64,000 nt of DNA, taken from positions 1 through 64,000 of the forward strand of contig NZ_JAGIBH010000016.1 of assembly GCF_017744445.1 (NCBI RefSeq), read 5' to 3'. The position numbers and the translations under genes are program-made. Under the pieces are notes generated by a model. It did no database searches and was not told the origin of the DNA. It saw only the letters and a list, made by a program, of their open reading frames with translations. This document shows positions 39,024 through 49,227 of this stretch, in pieces. Positions within the stretch are counted from its first letter, which is position 1, and each line of letters begins with the position of its first letter. This DNA comes from Caulobacter sp. (GTDB lineage Bacteria > Pseudomonadota > Alphaproteobacteria > Caulobacterales > Caulobacteraceae).

Positions 39024-40189
39024 TGCTCAAAGTCATGTTGGTCGCCGCCGAGGCTTCGGGCGACGCGTTGGGCGCCAGCCTGGCCAAGGCGCTGCGGGCG
39101 CGGCTGGGCAAAGGCGTGACCTTCGTCGGCATTGGCGGGGCCAAGATGGCCGAGCAGGGGGTCGATAGCCCCTTCGATATCGCCCAATTATCGATCCTAG
39201 GCATCTGGGAGGGCCTGAAGGCCTATCCGACGGTCAAGGCCCGGCTGGACGACACCGTGGCCCTGGCGTCCCGCGAAAAGCCCGATGTAGCGATCCTGAT
39301 CGACAGCTGGGGCTTCAACATCCGCCTGGCCAAGGCGCTGCGGAAGCTCGATCCCAAGATGCCGCTGGTGAAGTACGTCGCGCCGCAGGTCTGGGCGTAT
39401 CGCGAAGGGCGCGCCCAGGGCCTGGCCAAGGCTGTCGACCTGCTGTTGTCGATCCAGCCGATGGACAAGCCGTATTTCGACGCCGCTGGGCTGAAAAACG
39501 TCTTCGTCGGCAACTCGGCCCTGGCCAAGCGCTTCGACCACGCTGACGGCGCGCGCCTGCGGGCCGCCGTGGGCGCCTCGGCGACCGACCAGGTCTTGCT
39601 GGTGCTGCCCGGCAGCCGCCCGTCCGAGATCGAGCGCGTCATGCCGGCCTTCGAGGACGCCGTGCGTCGGATCAAGGCCGACCGGCCCGACGTGGTCGTG
39701 GTGATCCCGGCCGCCTACACCGTGGTCGAGGCCGTGAAGGCTCGCGTGGCCGGATGGCCGTTCCGCGCCCATGTCATTGAGGACGAAGCGCTGAAGGACG
39801 ACGCCTTCGTCGCCGGCGACGTGGCCCTGGCCTGCAGTGGCACGGTCACCACCGAACTGGCCCTGGCCGGCGCGCCCATGGTCGTCGGCTACAAGACTGG
39901 CGCGATCACCTACGCCATCCTCAAGCGCCTGATGAAGCCAAAATGGGTGACGCTGTTCAACATCGCCGCCGGCAAGGCCGTGGCGCCGGAACTGCTGCAG
40001 GACGCCTGCGACGGCGAAGGGCTGGCGCGTGAGGTCGGCAAGCTGCTGGACGATCCTTCACTGAGGGCCCGCCAGGCGGCTGAGCAGAGCGCTGCATTGG
40101 ACAAGATGGGCCGAGGAATGCCCGACCCGTCGGAGGCCGCCGCCGACGCTCTGCTGAGCTTCCTGAAGGCTCACGGCCAAGGTGGTTAA
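39023..40189 (+). CDS. lpxB: lipid-A-disaccharide synthase
   Basis: Joins lipid X with UDP-diacylglucosamine to make the lipid A disaccharide. It has 388 residues, GT-B fold of family GT19. VAAEASGDALGASL is the N-terminal motif, YVAPQVWAYREGRAQGLAK and LVLPGSRPSEIERVMP are typical, and CSGTVTTELALAGAPMVVGYK is the donor-binding end. It closes the lpx block; its TAA stop overlaps a CtrA-like site. Confidence 0.95.
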   Translation: MLKVMLVAAEASGDALGASLAKALRARLGKGVTFVGIGGAKMAEQGVDSPFDIAQLSILGIWEGLKAYPTVKARLDDTVALASREKPDVAILIDSWGFNIRLAKALRKLDPKMPLVKYVAPQVWAYREGRAQGLAKAVDLLLSIQPMDKPYFDAAGLKNVFVGNSALAKRFDHADGARLRAAVGASATDQVLLVLPGSRPSEIERVMPAFEDAVRRIKADRPDVVVVIPAAYTVVEAVKARVAGWPFRAHVIEDEALKDDAFVAGDVALACSGTVTTELALAGAPMVVGYKTGAITYAILKRLMKPKWVTLFNIAAGKAVAPELLQDACDGEGLAREVGKLLDDPSLRARQAAEQSAALDKMGRGMPDPSEAAADALLSFLKAHGQGG

Positions 40190-40200
40190 CCGGAGCTTTA
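40186..40200 (+). promoter_or_regulatory. possible CtrA site before the FliK-like gene
   Basis: TTAA-CCGGAGC-TTTA differs by one base from the CtrA consensus TTAA-N7-TTAA and lies 48 bases before the GTG of a flagellar-type gene. In Caulobacter CtrA controls flagellar genes. One mismatch and overlap with the lpxB stop codon make this a tentative call. Confidence 0.4.
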
Positions 40201-40247
40201 CGCTCGACTCCTAGTTTCGGTGGAACTGCCGCTGTGGAGTCGTCGTC

Positions 40248-42035
40248 GTGGCCATCGACCCGACCACGCCCCTGACCCCGATCCTTCCAGCCCATCCGGC
40301 CGGAACCCCTCCGGATTCGGTCGCCGTCCTGCAGGCCATGGCCCGCCAGGCCCTGACGAACATGAGCGCCGAGCTGGGCCAGATCGTCGACCGTCCTGCC
40401 ACGCCTCAGACCCCCAAGGGCGGCACACCCGTCGAGCAGGTCGGCCAGACCTCCACCCAGGACGCGGGACACACCGCCGACGCCGCCAGCACGGCCAAGG
40501 GCGCGCCTCAGGCTCAGCAGCAGGCCCTGGCAGCCAAGCCGACACCAGAGACCCGCATGGCGCGCGCCGTGCGCACCGCCGCCGCCGAGGCCGTGCCGCG
40601 CCAGGTCGGGATCGCGCCGCTGATGGCCAATGTTCGCGCTGTCGTCGACCGCCCCGACATGCCGCCCGAGGTGCGCGAGGCGGGCAGGGCGTTGCTGGCC
40701 CAGACGCCCGAGGCGGCCGATCTGGCTACGCCCCAAGGTCTGCGCCAAGCGGTCGAACGCTCCGGCGTGTTCCTGGAAGCTCGCATGGCCCGCGCCGCCG
40801 CGACGCCACCGACGGCGGCCGGCGAGACCGCGCCCGCGCTCCCGCAGGCCAACGACATGAAGGCGGCGCTGCTGGTGTTCCGGGGCGCGCTGTCGGCCTG
40901 GCTGGCCCGCGCCGTTCCGCAGTCGGCTACTGAACCGCCGACAGAGCCTGCCGCCGAGTCGCGTTCGACCCCGACGGAGCCTGGCGAACCTACGGTCCGC
41001 GCCACGCCGCAGAGCGCCGGCGCCCAACCAGCTTTGGCTCAGACGACCCCGACACAGGCGGCCACACGTCCGTCGAGCCCAGCGCTAGCTCAAACGACTT
41101 CGGCCGAGGTCCCGAACGACGCTCCGGCCGTGACGACGCAGGCAACGTCCACGCCGTCGCCGACGATCGCACAGGCTGAAGAAGCCATTCCGGCGCCCAG
41201 GCCGAACATGCCAGCGCCACAGCCGCCCGAGGACGAGCAACTCGCCGCGCGGTTTGGGTCCTTCGTGGCCCCGCCCAAGGCTTCGCCGAATCCCGTCGCG
41301 ACCATGCGGCAGGCGCTGTCGCCGCTGATCCAGGCCGGCCTGCTGGCTGAGGAGACCGTCGCCGAGGAGCCGCTTCCGCTAGCCGAGGCCAAGACCGTCG
41401 TCGCGCGCGGTTACGGCGCTCCGGCCGCCGAGATCGCCCGCTCCAAGGTCCCGCCGCCGCCCTACGCTGGCGGACCGATGGCGGGCCAGAAACCGACGGC
41501 TCCCGCGCTGTCCCCGGGCCAACCGACCATCGACGTCGTGCGCGGCCTGCTGAAAGGCGCGAGCGGCGCTCTGGCGCGCCAGGACCTGATGCAGATCGCC
41601 TCGCTGCCAGAAGCCCAGCAGCACGATCCCGAAACCCTTGAGACCCGCCCGCAAGGCGCGCGTCTGAACCTAGACCTGCCGTTCGTCACACCTCAGGGCG
41701 TGGCCGTCGCCCAGTTCGAGATCAGCCACGACGGCGGCGGTTCCAGCGGCGGCGCGGCCGGTCCGGCCGAGCGCACCTACAAGGCCCGGTTCTCGATCGA
41801 TATCGAGCCGCTGGGACCGGTCCATGCCATGGTCACCCTGACGGGGTCTCGCACCCGCGTCTCGCTGTGGGCCGAGCGGGCTGAGACGATCGCGCGCCTG
41901 CGGGCCGGCGAGGAGAGCCTGGGCGCGGCCCTGCGCGAAGCCGAGCTAACCCCCGAGGTCGCCGTCCATTCCGGCGCGCCGCCATCGCCCGGCGGCGTCA
42001 GCCCGCTGGGCCATTTCGTGGACCAGGCCTCATGA
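40248..42035 (+). CDS. FliK-like hook-length-control-type protein
   Basis: A 595-residue protein with a long low-complexity N-terminal and middle part rich in Ala, Pro, Thr and Gln (residues 1-400). A compact C-terminal domain (about 470-580) resembles the FliK C-terminal fold: FSIDIEPLGPVHAMVTLTG, then RVSLWAERAETIARLRAGEE, and LGAALREAEL. In FliK such a domain contacts FlhB to switch export specificity. The next gene, overlapping by four bases, is a free-standing FlhB C-terminal domain, which supports the call. The GTG start has GGAG 8 bases upstream. It lies outside any flagellar cluster in this window, so it may be a second FliK or act in another secretion process. I leave the symbol empty. 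Confidence 0.65.
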   Translation: MAIDPTTPLTPILPAHPAGTPPDSVAVLQAMARQALTNMSAELGQIVDRPATPQTPKGGTPVEQVGQTSTQDAGHTADAASTAKGAPQAQQQALAAKPTPETRMARAVRTAAAEAVPRQVGIAPLMANVRAVVDRPDMPPEVREAGRALLAQTPEAADLATPQGLRQAVERSGVFLEARMARAAATPPTAAGETAPALPQANDMKAALLVFRGALSAWLARAVPQSATEPPTEPAAESRSTPTEPGEPTVRATPQSAGAQPALAQTTPTQAATRPSSPALAQTTSAEVPNDAPAVTTQATSTPSPTIAQAEEAIPAPRPNMPAPQPPEDEQLAARFGSFVAPPKASPNPVATMRQALSPLIQAGLLAEETVAEEPLPLAEAKTVVARGYGAPAAEIARSKVPPPPYAGGPMAGQKPTAPALSPGQPTIDVVRGLLKGASGALARQDLMQIASLPEAQQHDPETLETRPQGARLNLDLPFVTPQGVAVAQFEISHDGGGSSGGAAGPAERTYKARFSIDIEPLGPVHAMVTLTGSRTRVSLWAERAETIARLRAGEESLGAALREAELTPEVAVHSGAPPSPGGVSPLGHFVDQAS

Positions 42036-42295
42036 GCGGGATCAGCGGACCCTCGGCGCGGCCGCGCATCGCCGTGGCCTTGCTCTACGAAGAACCCAAC
42101 GCCCCCAAGGTCGTGGCCTCGGGCCAGGGTTGGGTGGGCGAGAAGATCATCGAGACGGCCCGCGAGCATGGCGTGCCGATCGAGGAAGACCCCGTGCTGG
42201 CCCAGGCCCTGTCGACCATCGAGATCGACGAGGAGATCCCCGAGGCCCTCTACCGCGCCGTCGCCGAGGTCCTCAGCTTCCTGCTCAAGCGCTAG
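42032..42295 (+). CDS. FlhB C-terminal-domain protein (FlhX-like export switch)
   Basis: An 87-residue protein matching only the cytoplasmic domain of FlhB/EscU/YscU: RIAVALLYEEPNAPKVVASG, then VPIEEDPVLAQALSTIEIDEEIP and LYRAVAEVLSFLLK. No membrane helices are present, and the autocleavage motif NPTH is absent. Short FlhB paralogues (FlhX or YlqH) sit next to FliK-like genes in several bacteria, which fits here. The start overlaps the FliK-like stop (ATGA). Function as an export switch is inferred. Confidence 0.8.
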   Translation: MSGISGPSARPRIAVALLYEEPNAPKVVASGQGWVGEKIIETAREHGVPIEEDPVLAQALSTIEIDEEIPEALYRAVAEVLSFLLKR

Positions 42296-42299
42296 AACG

Positions 42300-42324
42300 A
42301 AAAAGGCCCCGCCGAAGCGGGGCC
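42300..42324 (-). terminator. intrinsic terminator of gltA
   Basis: GGCCCCGC-CGAA-GCGGGGCC hairpin. On the minus strand it is followed by TTTTT, so it ends gltA transcription; in the plus direction it lacks a T run but may still slow polymerase after the FlhX-like gene. Confidence 0.88.
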
Positions 42325-42351
42325 TGATCCGTATCTCCGAGGAGAAAACGC

Positions 42352-43635
<1,284 letters not shown>

Positions 43636-43708
43636 TAGACCCCTTCATAAATTGGAACGAGCAGTCCAACTTTCGTTTTCGCAGGTGCGTTATAGCGCCT
43701 CATGCGCG

Positions 43709-45115
43709 CTAGGCCAGGGCGTCGTCAAGGCGCCCCAAACTCTCTTCGCGGGAGAGCGCGGCCATGGTCTTGTTCAGGTCCGGAGCCGGCGCGCCGCCGG
43801 TCAGGATCCCGCGCAGGGCAGGGCCGAACTTGCCGAAGCCGACACCCTCGGATTCCGCGAACGTTTTCAACGCGGTTTCCAGGGTGGGGGCGTCGAAGCT
43901 GGCGACCGAGGCCAGTTGGTCCCGCAGGCGCTTCAGGCGCTCGACGGTTTCCTCGGTCAGCTGCTTTTGGGTTTTCTCTTCCAGCGCCAGCGGCCGCGTC
44001 TTCAGCGCGAAGGCGCAGTGGTCGACCAACTCCAGGATGGTCTTGGCGCCTTCCTTCACTTCCGGAACGGTGCGGGCGATGCGCTCGCGGGCGTCGGCGG
44101 GGAGGGTCTCGCCGCGTTTTTGAGCGGCGTCGAGGGCCAGATCCGTCAGGCGGGCGTCGTCGGCCTTGCGCAGGTGCTGGGCGTTGATGTGATTCAGCTT
44201 TGCCCAGTCCAGGCGCGCGGGCGCCTTGACCACGTCTGCCACGTCGAACCAGCTGATCGCCTGCTCGTCGTTGAAGACCTCGTCGTCGCCATGGCCCCAG
44301 CCCAGGCGGGCCAGGTAGTTGCGCATGCCTTCGGGGATGTAGCCCAGGTCGGCGAACTCGCCGACGGCTTGCGCGCCGTGGCGCTTGCTGAGCTTGGCGC
44401 CGTCCGGACCGTGGATCAGCGGGATGTGGGCGAAGGCCGGCACGTCCCAGCCCAGGGCCTTGTAGATCAGGCTCTGGCGGGCGGCGTTGTTCAGGTGGTC
44501 GTCGCCACGGATCACGTGGGTGACGCCCATGTCGTGGTCATCGACGACCACGGCCAGGTTGTAGGTCGGGGCGCCGTCGGCGCGCAGCAAAACGAGGTCG
44601 TCCAGCTCGATATTGCGGAAGGTCACCGGGCCCTTGACCATGTCGTCCACAACGGTCTCGCCGTCCAGCGGACCCTTGAAGCGAATGACGTGCGGGATCG
44701 ACAGGTCGCCTTCGGGCGCGTCGCGCCAGGGCGAGCGGATGGCGCGGCCTTCAGCGCGGGCCTTCTCGCGGGCGACTTCCAGCTCCTCGACGGTCATCCA
44801 GCAGCGATAGGCGCGGCCGGCGGCCAACATCTCCTGCACGGCCTCGACGTGGCGCGGGGCGCGGGTGTGCTGGAACACGACCTCGGCGTCCGATTCCAGG
44901 CCCAGCCAGTTCAGGCCTTCGAAGATGGCGGCGACGGCCGCTTCGGTCGAACGCTCGCGATCGGTGTCCTCGACGCGAATAAGGAACTTCCCTCCCGTAT
45001 GGCGCGCATATAACCAGTTGAACAGCGCCGTGCGGGCGCCGCCGATATGCAGGAAACCGGTGGGCGAGGGGGCGAAGCGCGTGACGACGCCAGTCGTGGA
45101 GGTGGGGTTCGACAT
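43709..45115 (-). CDS. gltX: glutamyl-tRNA synthetase
   Basis: Class I synthetase, 468 residues. The HIGH-type motif is FAPSPTGFLHIGGARTALFN near the N-terminus, and the KMSKS-type loop is GAKLSKRHG near residue 240. The helical anticodon-binding domain follows. I start at MSNPTSTTGVV (45115): it matches the family, while the 48 residues before it in the track do not. Most alphaproteobacteria carry two GltX proteins and a GatCAB route; which tRNAs this one charges cannot be read from the sequence. It is divergent from comEC. Confidence 0.94.
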   Translation of the reverse strand: MSNPTSTTGVVTRFAPSPTGFLHIGGARTALFNWLYARHTGGKFLIRVEDTDRERSTEAAVAAIFEGLNWLGLESDAEVVFQHTRAPRHVEAVQEMLAAGRAYRCWMTVEELEVAREKARAEGRAIRSPWRDAPEGDLSIPHVIRFKGPLDGETVVDDMVKGPVTFRNIELDDLVLLRADGAPTYNLAVVVDDHDMGVTHVIRGDDHLNNAARQSLIYKALGWDVPAFAHIPLIHGPDGAKLSKRHGAQAVGEFADLGYIPEGMRNYLARLGWGHGDDEVFNDEQAISWFDVADVVKAPARLDWAKLNHINAQHLRKADDARLTDLALDAAQKRGETLPADARERIARTVPEVKEGAKTILELVDHCAFALKTRPLALEEKTQKQLTEETVERLKRLRDQLASVASFDAPTLETALKTFAESEGVGFGKFGPALRGILTGGAPAPDLNKTMAALSREESLGRLDDALA

Positions 45116-45277
45116 GAGCTTCAAGTCTGTGGGGCTGGACGCCGAGATGGCGTCGAGGAACGCGAACCGCAAGGCGGTTCGGGCGGGGCGTCTTAGCATG
45201 CCGCTTCCTTCCGGGACCAGCCATTTTCCGCATCGCGGCGAACTTGGCTTAACCGTCAAAAATACAGTGGTTTCCGG

Positions 45278-47446
45278 GTGTTAGGCGCGGAACTTACTGA
45301 TGCCGCGCCGGCGACAGCGGCTATGCGGGTCTCCTGGCGGGACGCCGCGGCGCTGACGGTCGCCGAACTGCGAGTCAATACGGCGCGGGCCTTCCTGTGG
45401 ACGCCCGTGACGTTCGGCCTTGGCGCGGCCAGCTATCTGGACGCGAGCCGCGAGCCGTCGTTCTGGTTGCTGGGCGGCATGACGCTGGTCCTGGCGGTCG
45501 TCTGGTGGACGCTTCGGCAGCGGAACGCGGCCGCGCTGCTGGTGGCTGTGGCCAGTCTGGCGGCCGGCGGCGCAGCTGGAGGCCTGGCCGCCAAGGTTCG
45601 TAGCGACCGCGTGGCCGCGCCGATCATGGCCGGAGAGCGGGTCGTGCGGCGGGTGGAGGGTTTCGTCGTCGACGTGGTCAGTCCCGGCGCGGGCGGGCCG
45701 CGGCTGCTGATCGCCCCCGCCTGGGTGTCGGGTCTGCCGCCGGAGCACACGCCGCGCCGCATACGGGTGACGATCGGCGAGACCGAGACGCCGGCGCCAG
45801 GCCAGCCCATCCGCCTGCGGGCCATGCTGGGACCGCCGCCGCCACCGGCCGCGCCAGGATCCTATGACTTCGCCCGCGACGCCTGGTTCGACTCGATCGG
45901 CGGCGTGGGCTTCATGATTGGCGACTGGGACGTCGCGCGGCTGGACCCGCCGCCGTGGCGCCTGCGGCTGTCCATGGCGATCAATGCCTTCCGCTGGAGC
46001 TTGGCCCAGCGGATCCTGGCGCGGATGGGTCCCGAGAGCGGCGGTATCGGCGCGGCCATGGTCACCGGCCACGAAGCCTGGATCACCGAGGAGCAGACCG
46101 AGGCCATGCGGGCGTCGGGACTGGCGCACATCCTGTCGATTTCGGGCCTGCACATGGCCATTGTCGGCGGCTTCGTGTTCGGTGTGGTCCGGCTGGGCGT
46201 CGCCGCCTGGCCGTGGCTGGCCCTGCGGGCGCCGGGCAAGAAGATCGCCGCCATGGCGGGGCTCGTCGCCGTGCTGGGCTACCTCGTCATCTCCGGCGCG
46301 CCGCCACCGGCCGAGCGGGCGGCGATCACGGCCAGCGTGGCGTTCCTGGCCATCCTGTTCGACCGCCGGGCCATCACCCTGCACGGCTTGGCTCTGGCGG
46401 CGCTGTTGATCCTGGCGCTGAAGCCCGAGACCGCCGGCGAGCCGGGTTTCCAGATGTCGTTCGCCGCCACCGCAGCCTTGGTGGCCTTGGCCGAAGCCTG
46501 GCCGCGTCCGGTGAAGGAGATTTCGACGCCCTGGTGGATTCGCTGGCCGCAGGCGGGAATCGTCTGGCTGGCGGCCTCGGTCGCGGCGAGCCTGGTGGCG
46601 GGCCTGGCCACCGCGCCGTTCGCCATGCAGCACTTCAACCGCGTCGCCGTCTGGGGCTTGCCCGCCAACCTGGCGGTCGCGCCGCTGTCGTCATTCGTGA
46701 TCATGCCGTTCCTGGCGATCGGGACCTTGCTGGAGCCCTTCGGCCTGGGGGCGCCGTTCCTGGCCGTGGCCGGCTGGGGCATCGACGGCATGGTCGGGAT
46801 CGCCAATGGCTTCGCCGACGCCCACGGCGCGCAGAGGATCGTGGCCAGCGCGCCGCCCCAGGTGCTGGTGGTCGCGTTTCTGGGCTTGATGATCCTGTGC
46901 CTGTGGAAGGGCCGTCTGCGCTGGATCGGTGCGCCCATGGCCCTGGCGGTCGCCTTGTGGCCCAGGCCAACGCCGCCGGACGCCTGGATCGCAGCTGATG
47001 GCGCCACAGCGGCCGTTCGCTCCGGCGATGCCGCCGTGCTGCTGCGTACTGACGCCAAGCGCTTTGGCGCAGAGTTGTGGGCGCGCCGACGCGGTCTCGA
47101 GCCAGCAACCTGGAGCCTCTATGCCTGCGACAAGCGGGTCTGCGCGCCGGCCCTGGGCGCGCCGGTGCGGCTATCCCTGGCCTGGAGCCGCAAGACGCCT
47201 GACGCCGAGACGTTATCGGGCATGTGCGTGGCCAGCGAGGTGGTGGTCATCCGGGGCGCGGCGCCGGCGCGGATCCCGCCGCTGTGCGCTGACACCGTCC
47301 TGCTGGCCGCCGAGGATTTCGCGCGGGGCGGGGCCGCCGAGCTCTATCGCCATCCGGACGGCTGGCGCATCGTCTGGGCGCAGCCGCTGCGTGGCGACCG
47401 GCCCTGGAGCCGCCTGCTGACACCCGATGACACAGGTGGCGGCTAA
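45278..47446 (+). CDS. comEC: ComEC/Rec2 family DNA-uptake channel protein
   Basis: A 722-residue polytopic protein. The N-terminal soluble OB-like domain (DUF4131) spans roughly residues 30-210. The Competence domain follows: ATGHEAWITEEQTEAMRASGLAH, then ILSISGLHMAIVGG and SGAPPPAERAAI, the family hallmarks. The C-terminal hydrolase-like domain is short (residues 560-722) and I see no HxHxDH motif, so it is probably inactive or truncated, as in many alphaproteobacteria. The GTG start at 45278 has no good ribosome-binding site; ATG 45323 is an alternative. Confidence 0.85.
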   Translation: MLGAELTDAAPATAAMRVSWRDAAALTVAELRVNTARAFLWTPVTFGLGAASYLDASREPSFWLLGGMTLVLAVVWWTLRQRNAAALLVAVASLAAGGAAGGLAAKVRSDRVAAPIMAGERVVRRVEGFVVDVVSPGAGGPRLLIAPAWVSGLPPEHTPRRIRVTIGETETPAPGQPIRLRAMLGPPPPPAAPGSYDFARDAWFDSIGGVGFMIGDWDVARLDPPPWRLRLSMAINAFRWSLAQRILARMGPESGGIGAAMVTGHEAWITEEQTEAMRASGLAHILSISGLHMAIVGGFVFGVVRLGVAAWPWLALRAPGKKIAAMAGLVAVLGYLVISGAPPPAERAAITASVAFLAILFDRRAITLHGLALAALLILALKPETAGEPGFQMSFAATAALVALAEAWPRPVKEISTPWWIRWPQAGIVWLAASVAASLVAGLATAPFAMQHFNRVAVWGLPANLAVAPLSSFVIMPFLAIGTLLEPFGLGAPFLAVAGWGIDGMVGIANGFADAHGAQRIVASAPPQVLVVAFLGLMILCLWKGRLRWIGAPMALAVALWPRPTPPDAWIAADGATAAVRSGDAAVLLRTDAKRFGAELWARRRGLEPATWSLYACDKRVCAPALGAPVRLSLAWSRKTPDAETLSGMCVASEVVVIRGAAPARIPPLCADTVLLAAEDFARGGAAELYRHPDGWRIVWAQPLRGDRPWSRLLTPDDTGGG

Positions 47447-47474
47447 GCCTCCGGCGCCTTCTGGAGGATCCGTG

Positions 47475-48230
47475 ATGTCGAACCCGTTCGCTGCCCGCCG
47501 CGCCGCTTTCCGCGCCCTGCACGCCGAGGGCTGCTTTGCCCTGCCCAATCCGTGGGACGCCGGCAGCGCCAAGCGGCTGCAGAAGCTGGGCTTCAAGGCC
47601 CTGGCCTCGACCAGCGCCGGCGCGGCCTGGGCGCTGGGAAAGGACGACGGCCAGATCACGCGCGATGAGGTGATCGATCATCTGCGGATGCTGTGCGCCG
47701 CCACCGACCTGCCGGTGAACGCCGACTTCGAGGCCGGTTTCGCTGACACGCCTGAAGGCGTTGGCGAAAGCGTCACCCTGGCCATCGAGGCCGGTGTCGC
47801 GGGCCTGTCGATCGAGGACTGGTCGGGTTCGGCCCTCTACGACCTGCCGGTCGCTGTCGAGCGCTTGAAGGCCGCCCGCGCCGCCATCGACGCCTCGGGT
47901 CAGGATGTGATCCTGATTGGCCGCACGGAAGGCTATCTTCGGGGCAATCGCGACCTGGCGCCGACCCTGGAGCGTCTGAAGGCCTACGCCGAGGCGGGCG
48001 CCGACTGCCTCTACGCCCCGGCGGTGACCGATCCGGACGAGATCCGCGCCATCGTCCAGGCCGTGGCCCCCAAGCCGGTCAATATCCTGTTCTGGGGCTC
48101 GGACATGACGGTCGAGAGCCTGGGCGCGCTGGGCGTGCGCCGGGTCAGCACGGGCGCATCGCTGGCGGCGGCGGCGTGGGCCGGGTTCGACAAGGCTGCC
48201 AAGCGGTTGGCGGAGGAGGGGCGGCTGTAA
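47475..48230 (+). CDS. isocitrate lyase/PEP mutase superfamily protein
   Basis: A 251-residue TIM-barrel enzyme of the isocitrate lyase/phosphoenolpyruvate phosphonomutase group. It opens FRALHAEGCFALPNPWDAGSA; ADFEAGF holds metal-binding acidic residues, and GLSIEDWSG and ILIGRTEGYL follow. The Cys-containing KKCGH loop of true isocitrate lyase is absent, so it is not a glyoxylate-shunt enzyme; relatives include oxaloacetate decarboxylases and C-P bond enzymes. I place the start at 47475 with GGAGGA upstream; the track ORF begins inside comEC. Confidence 0.82.
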   Translation: MSNPFAARRAAFRALHAEGCFALPNPWDAGSAKRLQKLGFKALASTSAGAAWALGKDDGQITRDEVIDHLRMLCAATDLPVNADFEAGFADTPEGVGESVTLAIEAGVAGLSIEDWSGSALYDLPVAVERLKAARAAIDASGQDVILIGRTEGYLRGNRDLAPTLERLKAYAEAGADCLYAPAVTDPDEIRAIVQAVAPKPVNILFWGSDMTVESLGALGVRRVSTGASLAAAAWAGFDKAAKRLAEEGRL

Positions 48231-48248
48231 CCAGCCCACCTTCCAGGT

Positions 48249-48379
48249 CGTCATTCCCGCCCTTGTGGCGGGAACCCCTCTAACCGCCGCAGGTGCAGTC
48301 GGGGCTTCACGCCAAGCGATGGCTTGCCTCTCACGTGTCAGCTGAACCAGGGGTTCCCGCCACAAGGGCGGGAATGACG
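48249..48379 (+). repeat. long intergenic inverted repeat (31-nt arms)
   Basis: The arms 48249-48279 and 48349-48379 are perfect reverse complements of 31 bases, with a 69-base spacer. Each arm is itself a small hairpin (TCCCGCC-CTTGT-GGCGGGA). It lies between the 3' ends of two convergent genes. It resembles paired REP-type palindromes; the spacer holds no ORF. Confidence 0.9.
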
Positions 48380-48386
48380 GGTAAAT

Positions 48387-48420
48387 GAAAAGGCCCCGAA
48401 CCTCAGGCGAGGTCGGGGCC
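48387..48420 (-). terminator. intrinsic terminator of lexA
   Basis: GGCCCCGA with its complement TCGGGGCC encloses an inner CCTC-AGGC-GAGG stem. On the minus strand a TTTTCATTT tail follows, so it should end lexA transcription; AATTTTC on the other side may serve the plus strand. Confidence 0.85.
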
Positions 48421-48445
48421 AATTTTCAACTCGCTAGGGCAGCGC

Positions 48446-49153
48446 CTAGTGATACCGGCGGATCAGGCCCACCAGCTTGCCCTGCACCTCGACCTGGTCG
48501 GGGCCGAAGATGCGGGTCTCATACTTGGGGTTGGCGGCTTCCAGGGCGATTGAGCCGCCCTTCTTGCGCAGGCGTTTCAGGGTGGCTTCCTCGCCGACCA
48601 GGGCGACGACGATCTCGCCCGAGGTGGCGGTGTCGCCCTTCTTGATGATGACGTAGTCGCCGTCGAGGATGCCGGCCTCGATCATCGAGTCGCCCTGCAC
48701 CTCGAGGACATAGTGTTCGCCGTTGCCCAGCATGGCTTCCGGCACCGGCAGGCGCTCGCGTTCGTGCTGGATGGCGTCGATCGGGGTGCCGGCGGCGATC
48801 TTGCCCAGGATTGGCAGTTCGCGACTGTCATTGGCCGGCGCCGCCGAGGCGGCCGGCGCGGGCGGAGGCGAACCGCCGCCTTCGAACACCTGCGGGCGGA
48901 AGGCTCCGCGGCCCTTGGGCGGCGCGGCCGTCGTGGCCTGCTGCGGTAGCTTCACCACCTCCAGCGCCCGGGCTCGGTGGGCCAGGCGGCGGATGAAGCC
49001 GCGCTCTTCCAGGGCCGTGATCAGCCTGTGGATGCCCGACTTGGAGGCCAGGTCCAGGGCCTCCTTCATCTCGTCGAACGAGGGGGAGACGCCGGTCTCC
49101 TTGATCCGCTCGTGGATGAACATCAGCAGTTCGTGCTGCTTGCGGGTGAGCAT
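48446..49153 (-). CDS. lexA: LexA repressor
   Basis: SOS repressor and self-cleaving protease, 235 residues. N-terminal winged helix: [20 protein letters not shown], then [20 protein letters not shown]. The C-terminal S24 domain has the cleavage site Ala121-Gly122 in KIAAGTP, nucleophile Ser156 (GDSMIEAG) and general base Lys193. The spacing from cleavage site to Ser (35) and Ser to Lys (37) equals that of E. coli LexA. The linker (residues 70-112) is long, Pro/Gly/Ala-rich. I start at 49153 with GAGG upstream; the track start adds 9 residues. A LexA box lies 46 bases upstream. Confidence 0.96.
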   Translation of the reverse strand: MLTRKQHELLMFIHERIKETGVSPSFDEMKEALDLASKSGIHRLITALEERGFIRRLAHRARALEVVKLPQQATTAAPPKGRGAFRPQVFEGGGSPPPAPAASAAPANDSRELPILGKIAAGTPIDAIQHERERLPVPEAMLGNGEHYVLEVQGDSMIEAGILDGDYVIIKKGDTATSGEIVVALVGEEATLKRLRKKGGSIALEAANPKYETRIFGPDQVEVQGKLVGLIRRYH

Positions 49154-49198
49154 GTGAACCTCGGCTGGAGCGCGGAACAAACCGCAAACCTTTCGAAT

Positions 49199-49213
49199 GT
49201 TCTCTAGGCGTTC
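49199..49213 (-). promoter_or_regulatory. LexA operator controlling lexA
   Basis: GTTC-TCTAGGC-GTTC on the plus strand is a perfect direct repeat with 7-base spacing. It lies downstream of a TTGACT -35 element on the minus strand, so LexA binding would block its own promoter. Confidence 0.9.
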
Positions 49214-49227
49214 CGCGTTAAAGTCAA
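49203..49227 (-). promoter_or_regulatory. candidate lexA promoter
   Basis: On the minus strand TTGACT (49227-49222) is followed 15-17 bases later by TAGAGA/GAGAAC, giving a -35/-10 pair overlapped by the LexA box. The spacing is uncertain by a base or two. The nearby CGAGCG-TCGTT-CGCTCG hairpin (49230-49246) is of unknown role. Confidence 0.5.

Noticed and set aside
48231-48445. Small ORF in the spacer of the 31-bp inverted repeat
   Set aside because: No start with ribosome-binding site and no coding-like third-position pattern; the stretch is best explained as a repeat plus the lexA terminator.
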